Shown here: piece by piece, positions 18,822 through 29,100 of the stretch | Position numbering within the stretch: position 1 is the first letter of the stretch | Layout: every line of letters begins with the position of its first letter | NCBI RefSeq assembly: GCF_014197535.1 | Contig: NZ_JACIFV010000023.1 | Span: 1-64,000 of the forward strand | DNA from: Rhizobium aethiopicum | GTDB taxonomy: Bacteria > Pseudomonadota > Alphaproteobacteria > Rhizobiales > Rhizobiaceae | Direction of reading: 5' to 3' | DNA length: 64,000 bases | Translations under genes and position numbers: made by a program | The notes under the pieces: generated by a model | What the model was told of the DNA's origin: nothing | Databases searched by the model: none | The model's input: only the letters and a program-made list of their open reading frames with translations

Positions 18822-18849
18822 CAAAAAAAGGCCGGGCTAACCCGACCTT
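18822..18849 (-). terminator. Rho-independent terminator of the cold-shock gene
   Basis: On the minus strand AAGGTCGGG-TTAG-CCCGGCCTT (one G-U pair) is followed directly by seven T residues. It lies 75 bases past the cold-shock stop codon. The plus strand lacks a T-run, so it should not serve marR. Confidence 0.85.
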
Positions 18850-18923
18850 CCCTGCCATCTCAACGAACCGTGCCAGTACATCCGTGGTCACGATCCGGAG
18901 ATGAAATTCAAGCCTTTGAAGGC

Positions 18924-19133
18924 TCAGGCCGCCTGGAGGCGGTCTGCCGACATTTTGCCGGACTTGTTGTCGCGGACGAGATCGTAGGATAGCTTCTGGC
19001 CATCCTTGAGATCACGCATGCCGGCGCGCTCGACGGCCGAGATGTGGACGAAAACGTCGGCTGCGCCGTCATCCGGCTGAATGAAGCCGAAGCCCTTGGT
19101 TGCGTTGAACCACTTTACGGTACCAGTGCTCAT
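18924..19133 (-). CDS. Cold-shock protein (CspA family)
   Basis: A 69-residue single-stranded nucleic-acid-binding protein. The start at 19133 (MSTGTVKWFN) is the family start; the RNA-binding motifs KGFGFI (RNP1) and VFVHI (RNP2) are intact, and the fold ends KMSADRLQAA. It acts as an RNA chaperone in the cytoplasm. The 327 bases upstream (19134-19460) hold no other gene; csp messages usually have long 5' leaders, and part of this gap is likely such a leader, besides a large hairpin at 19364. Confidence 0.95.
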   Translation of the reverse strand: MSTGTVKWFNATKGFGFIQPDDGAADVFVHISAVERAGMRDLKDGQKLSYDLVRDNKSGKMSADRLQAA

Positions 19134-19363
19134 GACGATATCCCTTTCGAATCGCTCATAGAAGATTGCAGCCCGGCGAAATACCGAGCGGCGATGAAAA
19201 CCGATTTTGGAGGAAGGTCGCCAGGAACGACGCGAACGCCGTTTCAAAGTTCATCTAGCAAGATCGATGCAGCAATGTTTAATCGGGAATTGTGTCGACG
19301 GCAAGGCGTCAGCAAGGAAAAGTTGAATTCGACGGCTTGAGCGAAATTGGAAGATCCTTCAGC

Positions 19364-19419
19364 GTTGTGCCGTGCCACCCCCTCTGCCCTGCCCGGCAAA
19401 GGGGGTGGCACGGCACAAC
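19364..19419. terminator. Large hairpin downstream of the beta-oxidation operon
   Basis: Perfect 18-base arms, GTTGTGCCGTGCCACCCC and its complement, surround a 20-base loop. The hairpin begins 42 bases past the fadB-type stop codon, so it is probably that operon's terminator or a mobile palindromic repeat placed there. There is no T-run on the minus strand. Confidence 0.6.
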
Positions 19420-19460
19420 GGCAAAGATGGTCCCCCTAAAGCCAAGACCGCGAAAGCGGC

Positions 19461-21677
19461 TTACGCCGCCTTCCCCATCTTTGCATGGGGATCGAACCGC
19501 CCATAAAACGTCTCGTCCTTGGCGGCCATATCTTTCAGCAGCGGCGTCGACTTGAAGTGAGATCCGTAAGTCTCTGCTAACTTTTCGGCCAGTTCGACAA
19601 AAGCCTTGACGCCGATGCCGTCGATGTAGCTCAACGCCCCGCCAGTATATGGCGCGAAGCCGAAGCCGAGGATCGAGCCGACATCGGCTTCGCGCGGATC
19701 GGTGACGATGCCTTCCTCGACGGTGCGGGCGGCTTCGAGGGCGATGGTGACGAGGAAGCGTTGTTTGAGCACGTTGACGTCGACCTCGTCCGCCTTCTTC
19801 TGCGGGTAGAAGCTCTTCAGCTCCGGCCAGAGCGACTTCTTCGCCGGCTTCGGCGGATAGTCGTAGAAGCCCTTGGAATTCTTGCGGCCGAAGCGTCCCT
19901 CCTTTTCGACCATGCGGGAGATCAGGTCCATATGCCTGGGATCGATGGCCTTCTCGCCGAGATCGGCAACGGTCGCCCTGAGGATTTTCAGCGAGAGGTC
20001 GATCGCCACCTCGTCGTTCAAAGCCAGTGGTCCGACAGGCATGCCGGCCATCTTGGCGGCATTCTCGATCATGGCGGGCGGCACGCCCTCGATCAGCATG
20101 TCGTAGCTTTCCGACATGTAACGCAGCACGCAGCGATTGACGAAGAAACCGCGGGTGTCGTTGACGACGATCGGCGTCTTCTTGATCGCCGCGACATAAT
20201 CGAGAGCGACGGCGAGCGCCTTGTCGCCGGTCTCAGCCCCGAGGATGACTTCGGTCAGCATCATCTTTTCGACAGGCGAGAAGAAGTGGATGCCGATGAA
20301 ATCGGCCGGGCGTTTGGAATTCTTCGCAAGACCCGAGATCGGCAGCGTCGACGTGTTGGAGGCGAAGATCGCGCCTTCCGACAGCACGGCTTCGACCGCC
20401 TCGATAACAGCCTTCTTCACCTCGCGATCCTCGAACACGGCCTCGATCACGAGACCGGCATTGGCGAGTTCAGCATAATCGGCCGAAGGCGTGATGCGGG
20501 CGAGAAGGGCTGCCGCCTCTTCTTGCGTCAGCCGCCCCTTACCGACAGAATCCTTGACCAGGCCTTCGGAAACGGCCTTGCCCCTGGCGGCCGCTTCCAT
20601 GTCGCGGTCGATCAGCGTCACCGGAATGCCGGCGGCGGCGGTGACATAGGCGATCGAGGCGCCCATGAAGCCGGCGCCGACGACGCCGACATGCTTGAGT
20701 TCCGTCTTCGGAATGCCGGCCGGGCGGCGGGCGCCCTTGCCGAGTTCCTGCATGGAGATGAACAGCGAACGGATCATCGAGAAGGCTTCGCGGGTCTGCA
20801 GCACCTCGGTGAAATAACGCTGCTCGATCTTCAGACCCGTGTCGAACGGCACCTGCAGGCCTTCATAGACGCATTTCAGGATGGCGAGGGCTGCCGGATA
20901 ATTGCCGGATGTTTCCCTGCGCAGGATCGCCGGCGCGGCCGGCCAGAGCTGGGCTGAGGCCGGCGTCCAGATGCCGCCGCCCGGCAGCTTGAAGCCTTTC
21001 TCGTCCCAGGGGGCGACCGGCTTCAGGCCATCCTTGATCATCTGCTTGGCGGCCGGGATCAGCTGATCCGGCTCGACCACCTGATGGACGAGGTTCATCG
21101 CCTTGGCGCGCGAGCCGCTCAGCGACTGACCCGTCGTCATCATCTGCAGCGCGTCCTGGGCGTTGGCGAGCCGCGGCACGCGCTGGGTGCCGCCTGCGCC
21201 GGGGAAGATGCCGACCTTGACCTCAGGCAGCGCGATCTTGACGCTCTTGGCATTGGAAGCGACGCGGCCGTGGCAGGCGAGCGACAATTCGAAAGCGCCG
21301 CCCATGCAGGTGCCGTTGATCGCCGAAACCCAGGGCTTGCCAGAAGTTTCGAGCTTACGAAACAGGCCGCTCATCCGGCCGACGATACCGAAGAGCGTCT
21401 GCACCGCCTTTTCCGGGCTCTTGGCCTTTTCCTCCTGATAGGAGCTGAACATCGACTTGATCATTGAAAGATCGGCGCCACCGGAGAAGGAGGATTTGCC
21501 TGACGTGAAGACGACACCCTTGACGGCGGCGTCGGCAGTGGTGGCGTCGATGATGGCGTTCAGCTCTTCCATTACCTCTGATGTGAAGACATTCATCGAT
21601 TTGCCGGGCATGTCCCAGGTGACGAGCGCGATGCCGTCGGCGTCGGTTTCGAGCGTGAAATTGGTGTAGCTGCTCAT
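19461..21677 (-). CDS. FadB/FadJ-type multifunctional beta-oxidation enzyme
   Basis: A 738-residue fusion starting MSSYTNFTLETDADG. Residues 1 to about 300 are an enoyl-CoA hydratase (INGTCMGGAFELSLACH oxyanion hole, LPEVKVGIFPGAGGTQR with the catalytic Glu). Residues about 330-620 are a 3-hydroxyacyl-CoA dehydrogenase (NAD loop GVVGAGFMGAS; catalytic HFFSPVEKM). It converts enoyl-CoA to 3-ketoacyl-CoA. It is the last gene of a three-gene operon: acyl-CoA dehydrogenase, thiolase, this gene; 68 bases separate it from the thiolase. The start at 21677 avoids an unsupported 24-residue extension. Membrane location is not expected. Confidence 0.93.
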   Translation of the reverse strand: MSSYTNFTLETDADGIALVTWDMPGKSMNVFTSEVMEELNAIIDATTADAAVKGVVFTSGKSSFSGGADLSMIKSMFSSYQEEKAKSPEKAVQTLFGIVGRMSGLFRKLETSGKPWVSAINGTCMGGAFELSLACHGRVASNAKSVKIALPEVKVGIFPGAGGTQRVPRLANAQDALQMMTTGQSLSGSRAKAMNLVHQVVEPDQLIPAAKQMIKDGLKPVAPWDEKGFKLPGGGIWTPASAQLWPAAPAILRRETSGNYPAALAILKCVYEGLQVPFDTGLKIEQRYFTEVLQTREAFSMIRSLFISMQELGKGARRPAGIPKTELKHVGVVGAGFMGASIAYVTAAAGIPVTLIDRDMEAAARGKAVSEGLVKDSVGKGRLTQEEAAALLARITPSADYAELANAGLVIEAVFEDREVKKAVIEAVEAVLSEGAIFASNTSTLPISGLAKNSKRPADFIGIHFFSPVEKMMLTEVILGAETGDKALAVALDYVAAIKKTPIVVNDTRGFFVNRCVLRYMSESYDMLIEGVPPAMIENAAKMAGMPVGPLALNDEVAIDLSLKILRATVADLGEKAIDPRHMDLISRMVEKEGRFGRKNSKGFYDYPPKPAKKSLWPELKSFYPQKKADEVDVNVLKQRFLVTIALEAARTVEEGIVTDPREADVGSILGFGFAPYTGGALSYIDGIGVKAFVELAEKLAETYGSHFKSTPLLKDMAAKDETFYGRFDPHAKMGKAA

Positions 21678-21745
21678 TGGGAATTCCTCTCCCTGAATTC
21701 TCTTGCGGTGAAGCCCCTCCCCTTGTGGAGAGGGCCCCGATCCCA

Positions 21746-22954
<1,209 letters not shown>

Positions 22955-22999
22955 AGTCTCATCTCCCTGACGGCGCAGACGCGCCGGTGAATTTCAACT

Positions 23000-23153
23000 C
23001 CCCTTCTCCCCAGCGGGGAGAAGGTGGCCGAAGGTCGGATGAGGGGGCGGCTCGCTGCAACTCGGCCTTGCTTGCGCTCGGCCGTTCGCTCCTTCGTCGC
23101 TCACCCCCTCATCTGTCCTTCGGACATCTTCTCCCCGCTGGGCAGAAGGGGGA
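23000..23153. repeat. RIME-like Rhizobium intergenic mosaic element
   Basis: A 154-base element made of two palindromes: CCCCTTCTCCCCAGCGGGGA on the left and TCTTCTCCCCGCTGGGCAGA on the right, with flanking GATGAGGGGG and CCCCCTCATC arms pairing across the centre. This matches the known style of Rhizobium-specific intergenic mosaic elements. It is placed between two genes of one operon, so it should be transcribed and fold as RNA. Confidence 0.8.
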
Positions 23154-23160
23154 ATTCGGC

Positions 23161-24957
23161 TCAAAACGCTTCCGCATCCAGTTCCATCATCGTGTCGGCG
23201 CCGGCTTCGATGCGGGCCCTGCGAAGGGCGGTTTCCGGCATAATCCGCTCCATGAAGAATTTCGCGGTGATCAGCTTGTTCTTCAGGTAATCCTCGCGAC
23301 TCGCATCGCCTGACGCAAGGCCGTCCTCAGCGGCCTTTGCCATCTTCGCCCACATATAACCGAGAACGACGAGACCGAAGAGGTGCATGTAATCGGTCGA
23401 GCCGGCGCCGGCATTGTCGGGCTTGGCCATGGCGTTCTGCATGAACCACATGGTCGCGCCCTGGACGTCGTTCAAGCCTTTCTTCAGGTGCTTGGTGAAG
23501 AAGGAAAGCTTTTCGTCGCTGCGGTTCTCCTCGCAGAAATCGCCGATCTCCTTGAACAGCGCCATGGCGGCGCGGCCGCCGTTGAGCGCGAGCTTGCGGC
23601 CGACGAGATCGAGCGCCTGGATGCCGTTGGCGCCTTCATAGATCATGGCGATGCGGGCATCGCGCACATACTGGCTCATGCCGTGTTCTTCGATATAGCC
23701 GTGGCCGCCGAACACCTGCTGGGCCATGACGGCATGGTCGAAGCCCCTGTCGGTCATCACGCCCTTGAGGATGGGCGTGACGAGGCCGAGAATATCGTCA
23801 GCGGTCTGACGTTCCTTCTCGTCGGTGGCGCGGTGGGCGATATCGGATTTCAGCGCGGTCCAGAGCAAGAAGGCGCGGCCGGCCTCGTTGAAAGCGCGGA
23901 TGGTCATCAGCGTCCGGCGGATGTCGGGATGGACGATGATCGGATCGGCCTTCTTATCAGGCGCCTTGACACCCGAAAGCGAGCGGCCCTGGATGCGGTC
24001 GCGGGCGTAGTTCGCCGCATTCTGATAGGCGATCTCCGAAATGGCGATACCCTGCAGGCCGACCATCAGGCGAGCTTCGTTCATCATCACGAACATGGCG
24101 TTGAGGCCGCGGTTTTCGGCGCCGATCAGGAAGCCGGTCGCCTCATCATAGTTCATGACACAGGTGGCGTTGCCGTGAATGCCCATCTTGTGCTCGATCG
24201 CGCCACAGGTGACGGCGTTGCGCGCGCCAAGGGCGCCGTCCTTGCCGACCAAGTATTTCGGGACGATGAAGAGCGAGATGCCTTTGGTGCCCTCGGGCGC
24301 ACCTTCGATGCGGGCCAGCACCAGATGGACGATGTTGTCGGTCAGGTCGTGCTCGCCGGCGGAGATGAAGATCTTCTGGCCGGATATTTTATAGCTGCCG
24401 TCCGCCTGCGGCACCGCACGGGTGCGCAGCATGCCGAGATCGGTGCCGCAATGCGGCTCGGTCAAGTTCATCGTGCCGGACCAGGAGCCGTCGACCATCT
24501 TCGGCAGATAGGCTTCCTTCTGCTCCTGCGTGCCATGGACGAGGATCGCGGCGATCGCGCCCTGGGTCAGGCCGGGATACATCATCAGCGACATGTTGGC
24601 GGCGGAGGTATATTCGCCGACGGCGGCATGCAACGTATAAGGAAGCCCCTGCCCGCCGAACTCCTCCGGTACCGCAAGGCCGATCCAGCCGCCTTCGCGA
24701 TAGGCGTTATAAGCTTCCTTGAAGCCCTTCGGCGTCGAAACACTGGCGTCGTCCTGACGTCTGCAGCCTTCCTGGTCGCCGGAATAATTGACCGGAAAAA
24801 GAACTTCTTCGGCCACCTTGGCCGCCTCGCCGAGGATCGCCTCGATCATATCGGGCGTCGCGTCGGCAAAGCCGGGAAGATTGTTGTAGCGTTCGAGGCC
24901 CAGCACGTCGTTCAAGACAAAAAGCGTGTCGTTCACCGGGGCCTTGTAGACTGGCAT
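23161..24957 (-). CDS. Acyl-CoA dehydrogenase with C-terminal extension
   Basis: A 598-residue flavoenzyme of the long acyl-CoA dehydrogenase subgroup (DmdC/FadE-like). LTEPHCGTDLGMLRTRAVP binds FAD and substrate, QKIFISAGEHD follows, and QVFGGHGYIEEHGMSQYVRDARI carries the region near the catalytic base. An extra C-terminal domain of about 130 residues distinguishes it from the 380-residue classical enzymes. It oxidises an acyl-CoA to the 2-enoyl form, but chain length or a special substrate (for example methylmercaptopropionyl-CoA) cannot be read off. First gene of the operon; its promoter carries a palindrome at 25022-25043. Confidence 0.92.
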   Translation of the reverse strand: MPVYKAPVNDTLFVLNDVLGLERYNNLPGFADATPDMIEAILGEAAKVAEEVLFPVNYSGDQEGCRRQDDASVSTPKGFKEAYNAYREGGWIGLAVPEEFGGQGLPYTLHAAVGEYTSAANMSLMMYPGLTQGAIAAILVHGTQEQKEAYLPKMVDGSWSGTMNLTEPHCGTDLGMLRTRAVPQADGSYKISGQKIFISAGEHDLTDNIVHLVLARIEGAPEGTKGISLFIVPKYLVGKDGALGARNAVTCGAIEHKMGIHGNATCVMNYDEATGFLIGAENRGLNAMFVMMNEARLMVGLQGIAISEIAYQNAANYARDRIQGRSLSGVKAPDKKADPIIVHPDIRRTLMTIRAFNEAGRAFLLWTALKSDIAHRATDEKERQTADDILGLVTPILKGVMTDRGFDHAVMAQQVFGGHGYIEEHGMSQYVRDARIAMIYEGANGIQALDLVGRKLALNGGRAAMALFKEIGDFCEENRSDEKLSFFTKHLKKGLNDVQGATMWFMQNAMAKPDNAGAGSTDYMHLFGLVVLGYMWAKMAKAAEDGLASGDASREDYLKNKLITAKFFMERIMPETALRRARIEAGADTMMELDAEAF

Positions 24958-25015
24958 CTCTCAAATTCCTCCCATTCGGATAACCGGAACGCGCCGGCCT
25001 TGGTCATCGTCTTAC

Positions 25016-25043
25016 AAAATATTGACGTTTGCGTAAACGTCAA
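25016..25043 (-). promoter_or_regulatory. Promoter with MerR/LiuR-like operator before the beta-oxidation operon
   Basis: On the minus strand TTGACG (25043-25038) and TATTTT (25021-25016) are spaced by 16 bases, and the palindrome TTGACGTTT-N4-AAACGTCAA (25022-25043) fills the -35 box and the spacer. Binding between -35 and -10 is typical of MerR-family regulators, and the sequence resembles sites reported for LiuR, which controls fatty-acid and branched-chain amino-acid breakdown. The regulator gene is not in this window. Assignment to LiuR is from memory and is tentative. Confidence 0.6.
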
Positions 25044-25204
25044 ATTCTGCAGCTGTGCTCTCTTTTTTTGAAAAATCCTGATCCTGCGAATCTGCGCGCA
25101 ATGGAGGAGACGTCATCCCCCCTTCCTTGTCCATCAAGCAACGGCGTATAAGCGGAGGCGTCTTTCAATCCGGAAGTCGCAATGGGTCAGGGGGAACCGC
25201 GGGG

Positions 25205-25888
25205 ATGATCAGTTTCGAGGGGATAAGGCAGCGTGCGGAAGAGCGGAAAGGCGGAGCAGCCGCGTTGCAGGCAATGCTGGAGAAGCACCAGCCGGATCAC
25301 CAGCGGCTGCGCGCCATGTCCGACGATCGCATCCTCGCGGACATGACCCGGCGCGTCTTCTACAGCGGCTTCGTGCAGAAGGTGATCGATGCGAAGTGGC
25401 CGGGATTCGAGGCGGCATTTTCCGGCTTCGATCCGGCGGCGCTGAACATCGCGCCCGACGATTACTGGCATGAGCTGACATCGGACGAGCGGATCATCCG
25501 CAATGGCGCGAAGATCATGTCGGTTCGCGCCAATGCGGCCCTCGTCCGGGAACTGGCGAGGGAACATGGCAGCGTCGGCGCTTTCTTCGCCGACTGGCCG
25601 CGGGAGGACCAGATCGGCCTTCTCGAGCTGTTGAGCAAACGCGGCAGCCGGCTCGGCGGCATGACCGGGCAATATTTCCTGCGCGGCATCGGCCGCGACA
25701 GCTTCGTCGCCACGCTCGACGTGCTCGCCTGCCTGAGATCGGCCGGCGTGCCGCTCTCCTCCTCCGGCACGACGAAGAAGGATCAACAGCTGATCCAGCA
25801 GGCCTTCAACGACTGGGCCAGCGAAACCGGGCTTTCGTTCATCCACCTCTCGCGCATCAGCGCCTATTCGATCGACGCAGCGCGCTGA
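25205..25888 (+). CDS. DNA-3-methyladenine glycosylase I-like protein
   Basis: A 227-residue helix-hairpin-helix glycosylase-fold protein. The start at 25205 (MISFEGIRQRAEERKGG) follows GGGG; an ATG 78 bases upstream adds a basic stretch with no family support. Segments LADMTRRVFYSGFVQKVIDAKWPGF, the IRNGAKIMSVRANA helix and GMTGQYFLRGIGRDSFV match the Tag-related family COG2818, which removes alkylated adenine in base-excision repair. The N-terminal Cys/His zinc ligands of E. coli Tag are not present, so activity or substrate may differ. Confidence 0.78.
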   Translation: MISFEGIRQRAEERKGGAAALQAMLEKHQPDHQRLRAMSDDRILADMTRRVFYSGFVQKVIDAKWPGFEAAFSGFDPAALNIAPDDYWHELTSDERIIRNGAKIMSVRANAALVRELAREHGSVGAFFADWPREDQIGLLELLSKRGSRLGGMTGQYFLRGIGRDSFVATLDVLACLRSAGVPLSSSGTTKKDQQLIQQAFNDWASETGLSFIHLSRISAYSIDAAR

Positions 25889-25988
25889 AATTCCGGCCGG
25901 ATGATGGCTACCCGATCCGACGAATTTCACGGCAATTGCCGCCTGACACAGCCTTTCGACTGCAAACGTTAAAAAATTCTCATCGATC

Positions 25989-26004
25989 TTAACGGCTTGT
26001 TTAC
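25989..26004 (+). promoter_or_regulatory. CtrA-like site upstream of the PodJ-like gene
   Basis: TTAA-N7-TTTAC, one base off the CtrA consensus TTAA-N7-TTAAC, lies 107 bases before the mini-ORF start. CtrA is the cell-cycle master regulator of alphaproteobacteria and polarity genes are known targets. A single near-match in an AT-rich patch is weak evidence. Confidence 0.4.
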
Positions 26005-26110
26005 CACGTTTCGTGAAAGGTGCGGATTGAGCCGTAGTGATCCGCATTCCTTTTCCCCGTCTCGCGTTTCCCAAGGATGCCGCTACATCGTTCAGCGTGA
26101 GGAAAGTCTA

Positions 26111-26152
26111 ATGGACTATCTTCTCATGGATGAGGCGCTCCGGTCCGCGTGA
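26111..26152 (+). CDS. Thirteen-codon leader ORF overlapping the PodJ-like start
   Basis: ATG at 26111 has a well-placed GAGG eight bases upstream. It encodes MDYLLMDEALRSA and stops at TGA 26150-26152, which overlaps the GTG start codon (26149) of the long downstream frame as GTGA. The geometry is that of translational coupling. It could be a leader peptide, or a chance ORF if the large protein really starts further in at 26227. Confidence 0.4.
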   Translation: MDYLLMDEALRSA

Positions 26153-29100
26153 AGACGTGGGCAGCAGACGAAGAAGCCACGGATCGAGCTCTGACGAGAG
26201 GTCGAGCAGTCGAAGCGAGCAAGAAGATGAACGGATCGCGATCAAATCCTTCCCGACAGTCCGACAGGACCTCGCTCGATGCGCTGAACCGCACGATCGA
26301 AGGGCTGGAGGCGCGCATCGAAGGGCTGATGGGCAGCGGACGCGATCAGCGGACGCGCACGCCAACGGCCGAGCGCGATCCTTATGCGGCCTCCAATGCG
26401 CCGCGCCCCACACGAGCGCCGGTCGAGCCGCGGCCGGATCCGCTGGCGGAAATTCGCCAGCGCCAGCGCGCATTGGAAGCGGGCCGCGAACGCTCCTATG
26501 GGCGCGAGCAGGCCACCCAGCTGCGCGACCCCGCACCGCGCGTCGCCGCGCCACTGGCCGCCCCTGCCTTGCGCGCCGGCGACGACACGATGACCGAGAT
26601 CGCCCAGGCGCTCGTCAACCTCAGGCAGGACTTGAAGCGCGATATTTCCGAGGGCGTGACCCGCGAGATGAGCGCACTGCGCGCCGAACTGCGCGAGATC
26701 AAGGCGACCGCCGGAGACAGCCGCTTCGCCGACGACATTCGCGCCGACATGAACCGCCTGGCCCAGAGCATCAGCCAGTTGACCGGCCGCTCGAGCGGCC
26801 CGGAGGCCGCCGGCCTGCGCGAGGATTTCGAGGAGCTGCGATCGCTGATGGACGGGCTGGCGCGCGAGGAATCGCTGCGCCATATGGAAAATCGCTGGGA
26901 CGGCGTCGAGAGCCGGCTTGCCGCACTCGATACCGAGGGGCTGCAGGAAGAGCTCGTTTCGCTGGCCTACCGGCTCGACGATATCAAGCGCCATATCGGC
27001 GGCATGGGCGAAAGCCCGGCGGTCCGAGCGCTGGAAGACAAGCTCATCGCCATCGCCACGGCGATGGAGCAGTTCGGCAACATGATCCAGCCGCATGACC
27101 GGGTCATGTCCGAGCAGTTCGCGGCCATGGACACGCGGCTCGACGAGATCAGCCGGGCGATCGCGGCCAGCGGACGCGCGGCTGCCGGCAACGATCCGAC
27201 GCTGTTGCAGCGGCTGGAAAGCCGCCTCTCGTCGCTCGCCGACCAGATCGACCTGATGAGCCATGACGCGGCCACCCGCGCAAACCCGGCCGACGAGCTG
27301 GCGATGCGGCTTGAGGCGCTGACGGAGCGCGTCGAGGAATTGACCAAGGCGGAAGCGACGTCCCGGCTCGACGAGCGGCTGGAACATCTCTCCTATCTGT
27401 TGGAGCGCACGCAGAAGGCGGCCGCGCAACCCGACCTCACCGGCCCGCTTTCCGACATCTCCCGCAAGATCGATGCGCTCGAGAATGGCGCGGTCAATGA
27501 CGTGCTGGCGCAGCGACTCGATTATCTCGCCCGGCGGATCGACGAGATGGCCCATCAGCAGCCCGCACCTGCCGCGGCGATCGATGACAGGGCCTTCCAG
27601 CGTCTCGAAGGCCGGCTGAGCGACATTGCCGCCCGGTTGGAAGAAACAACAGCGGCGCCGCCGACCGATCCGCGGGCGCTGAAAAATCTCGAAGACCAGA
27701 TCGCCAACCTTTCGGCGCTGATGAGCGAGCCGCGCGAAAGTGCCGCGATCCCGGCCGACCTCGACCGGCGCATGGCCGCGATCGAAGATTATATGGCGAC
27801 GAGCGACGAATATATCATCGAGGCGGCGCGGCAGGCGGCGGAAGCCGTCGTCGAGGCCTATTCGCGCAATGGCGGCCTTCAGGGCGGCGTGCCTGCCGCC
27901 GACATGTCGGCATTGGCGGCGCTGGCCGAGGATCTGCGCCATCTCGAGGATATCAGTCGCGACAGCGAGGAGCGCACCCACAAGACCTTCAAGGCGCTGC
28001 ACGAGACGCTGGTCCATATCGCCGACCGTCTCGACGGCATGGAAGAGCGCGGACGGCCGATCGCTCAGATGCCCGTGGCCGACGTCGATTTCGATGTCGA
28101 CCCCTATGCGCTGATGGTGGCTGAAGCCGCCCGCACGCCGGACGCGGCCCCGGCGGCGAAAGCCTCTCCTGTCATCCGCACGGCAGAGGTCGCGGCGGAA
28201 CCTGCCGCCCCAGTTCAGCCCCCCGCCATGAGCGCGACGAGCGCAATCGCCATCGAAGCCGCAACGAGGACGCCGGAGGGCCCGGCACCGGCGCCTGTAA
28301 AAACCAGCCTGCTCGCCAGCCTTGGCAAGCGGCTGCGGCCCGCTAAGAAAGCCGAGGCGCAGGCGAACGAACGACCGGTGATCGACCCGGCGCCGTCGAT
28401 TGATCCCGCCGACGTGGTGCAGACGGATGCCGCGAACGAACTGCTCGAGCCGGGTTCGGGCGCGCCGGACGTCAAGAAGATTCTCGAGCGGGTGCGCGCC
28501 AGCCAGAGTGCTCAACGCGGCAAATCCGCCGTCGAGACCGATCGCGCCGATTACATCGCCGCTGCGCGCCGGGCGGCGCAGGCAGCCGCAATGGAAGTGG
28601 ACGCCAATCCGAAGCAGGCGGCCAAGGCCGAAAAGGCCGGCAAGACCGATAAGGCAGGCAAGACCAGCGCCTTTTCGCGCTACCGCCGGCCGATCCTTCT
28701 CGCCGTCGGCGCCGTGCTGCTCGCCATCATGGCCTTTCCGCTGGCCCGGACGCTGACGAGCGGCGAACCGGCGCCGCAGCCGCCGGCAGAGGTCTCGGCA
28801 CTGACGGGGGCGACGGAAAATCCGCAGCCGGTTCCGCGTGAGGCGACACTCGCCCAGCCGGACGCCGCCGCCGCCGATATGAACGCCGCTGCAACGGCGA
28901 GCGCGCCGGCCGCCGATCAGGCGCAACCAGAAACAGCTCCGCCTGCCGCCGGCGATCATCTGACCGATGCAACGCCGCTCGACGGCGAAGGCGCTGCAAC
29001 CTTTGCTCCCGCCGGTTCGTCCGGCACAACGCAGGAAACGTCGAGCTTCACTGCGAACAGCCCGACCGCAGCAACACCCGCGCCGCAGGCAGCGATCACC

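Noticed and set aside
26242..28959. 905-residue minus-strand frame
   Set aside because: Antisense to the PodJ coiled-coil region, which is biased in composition and leaves the opposite strand open.
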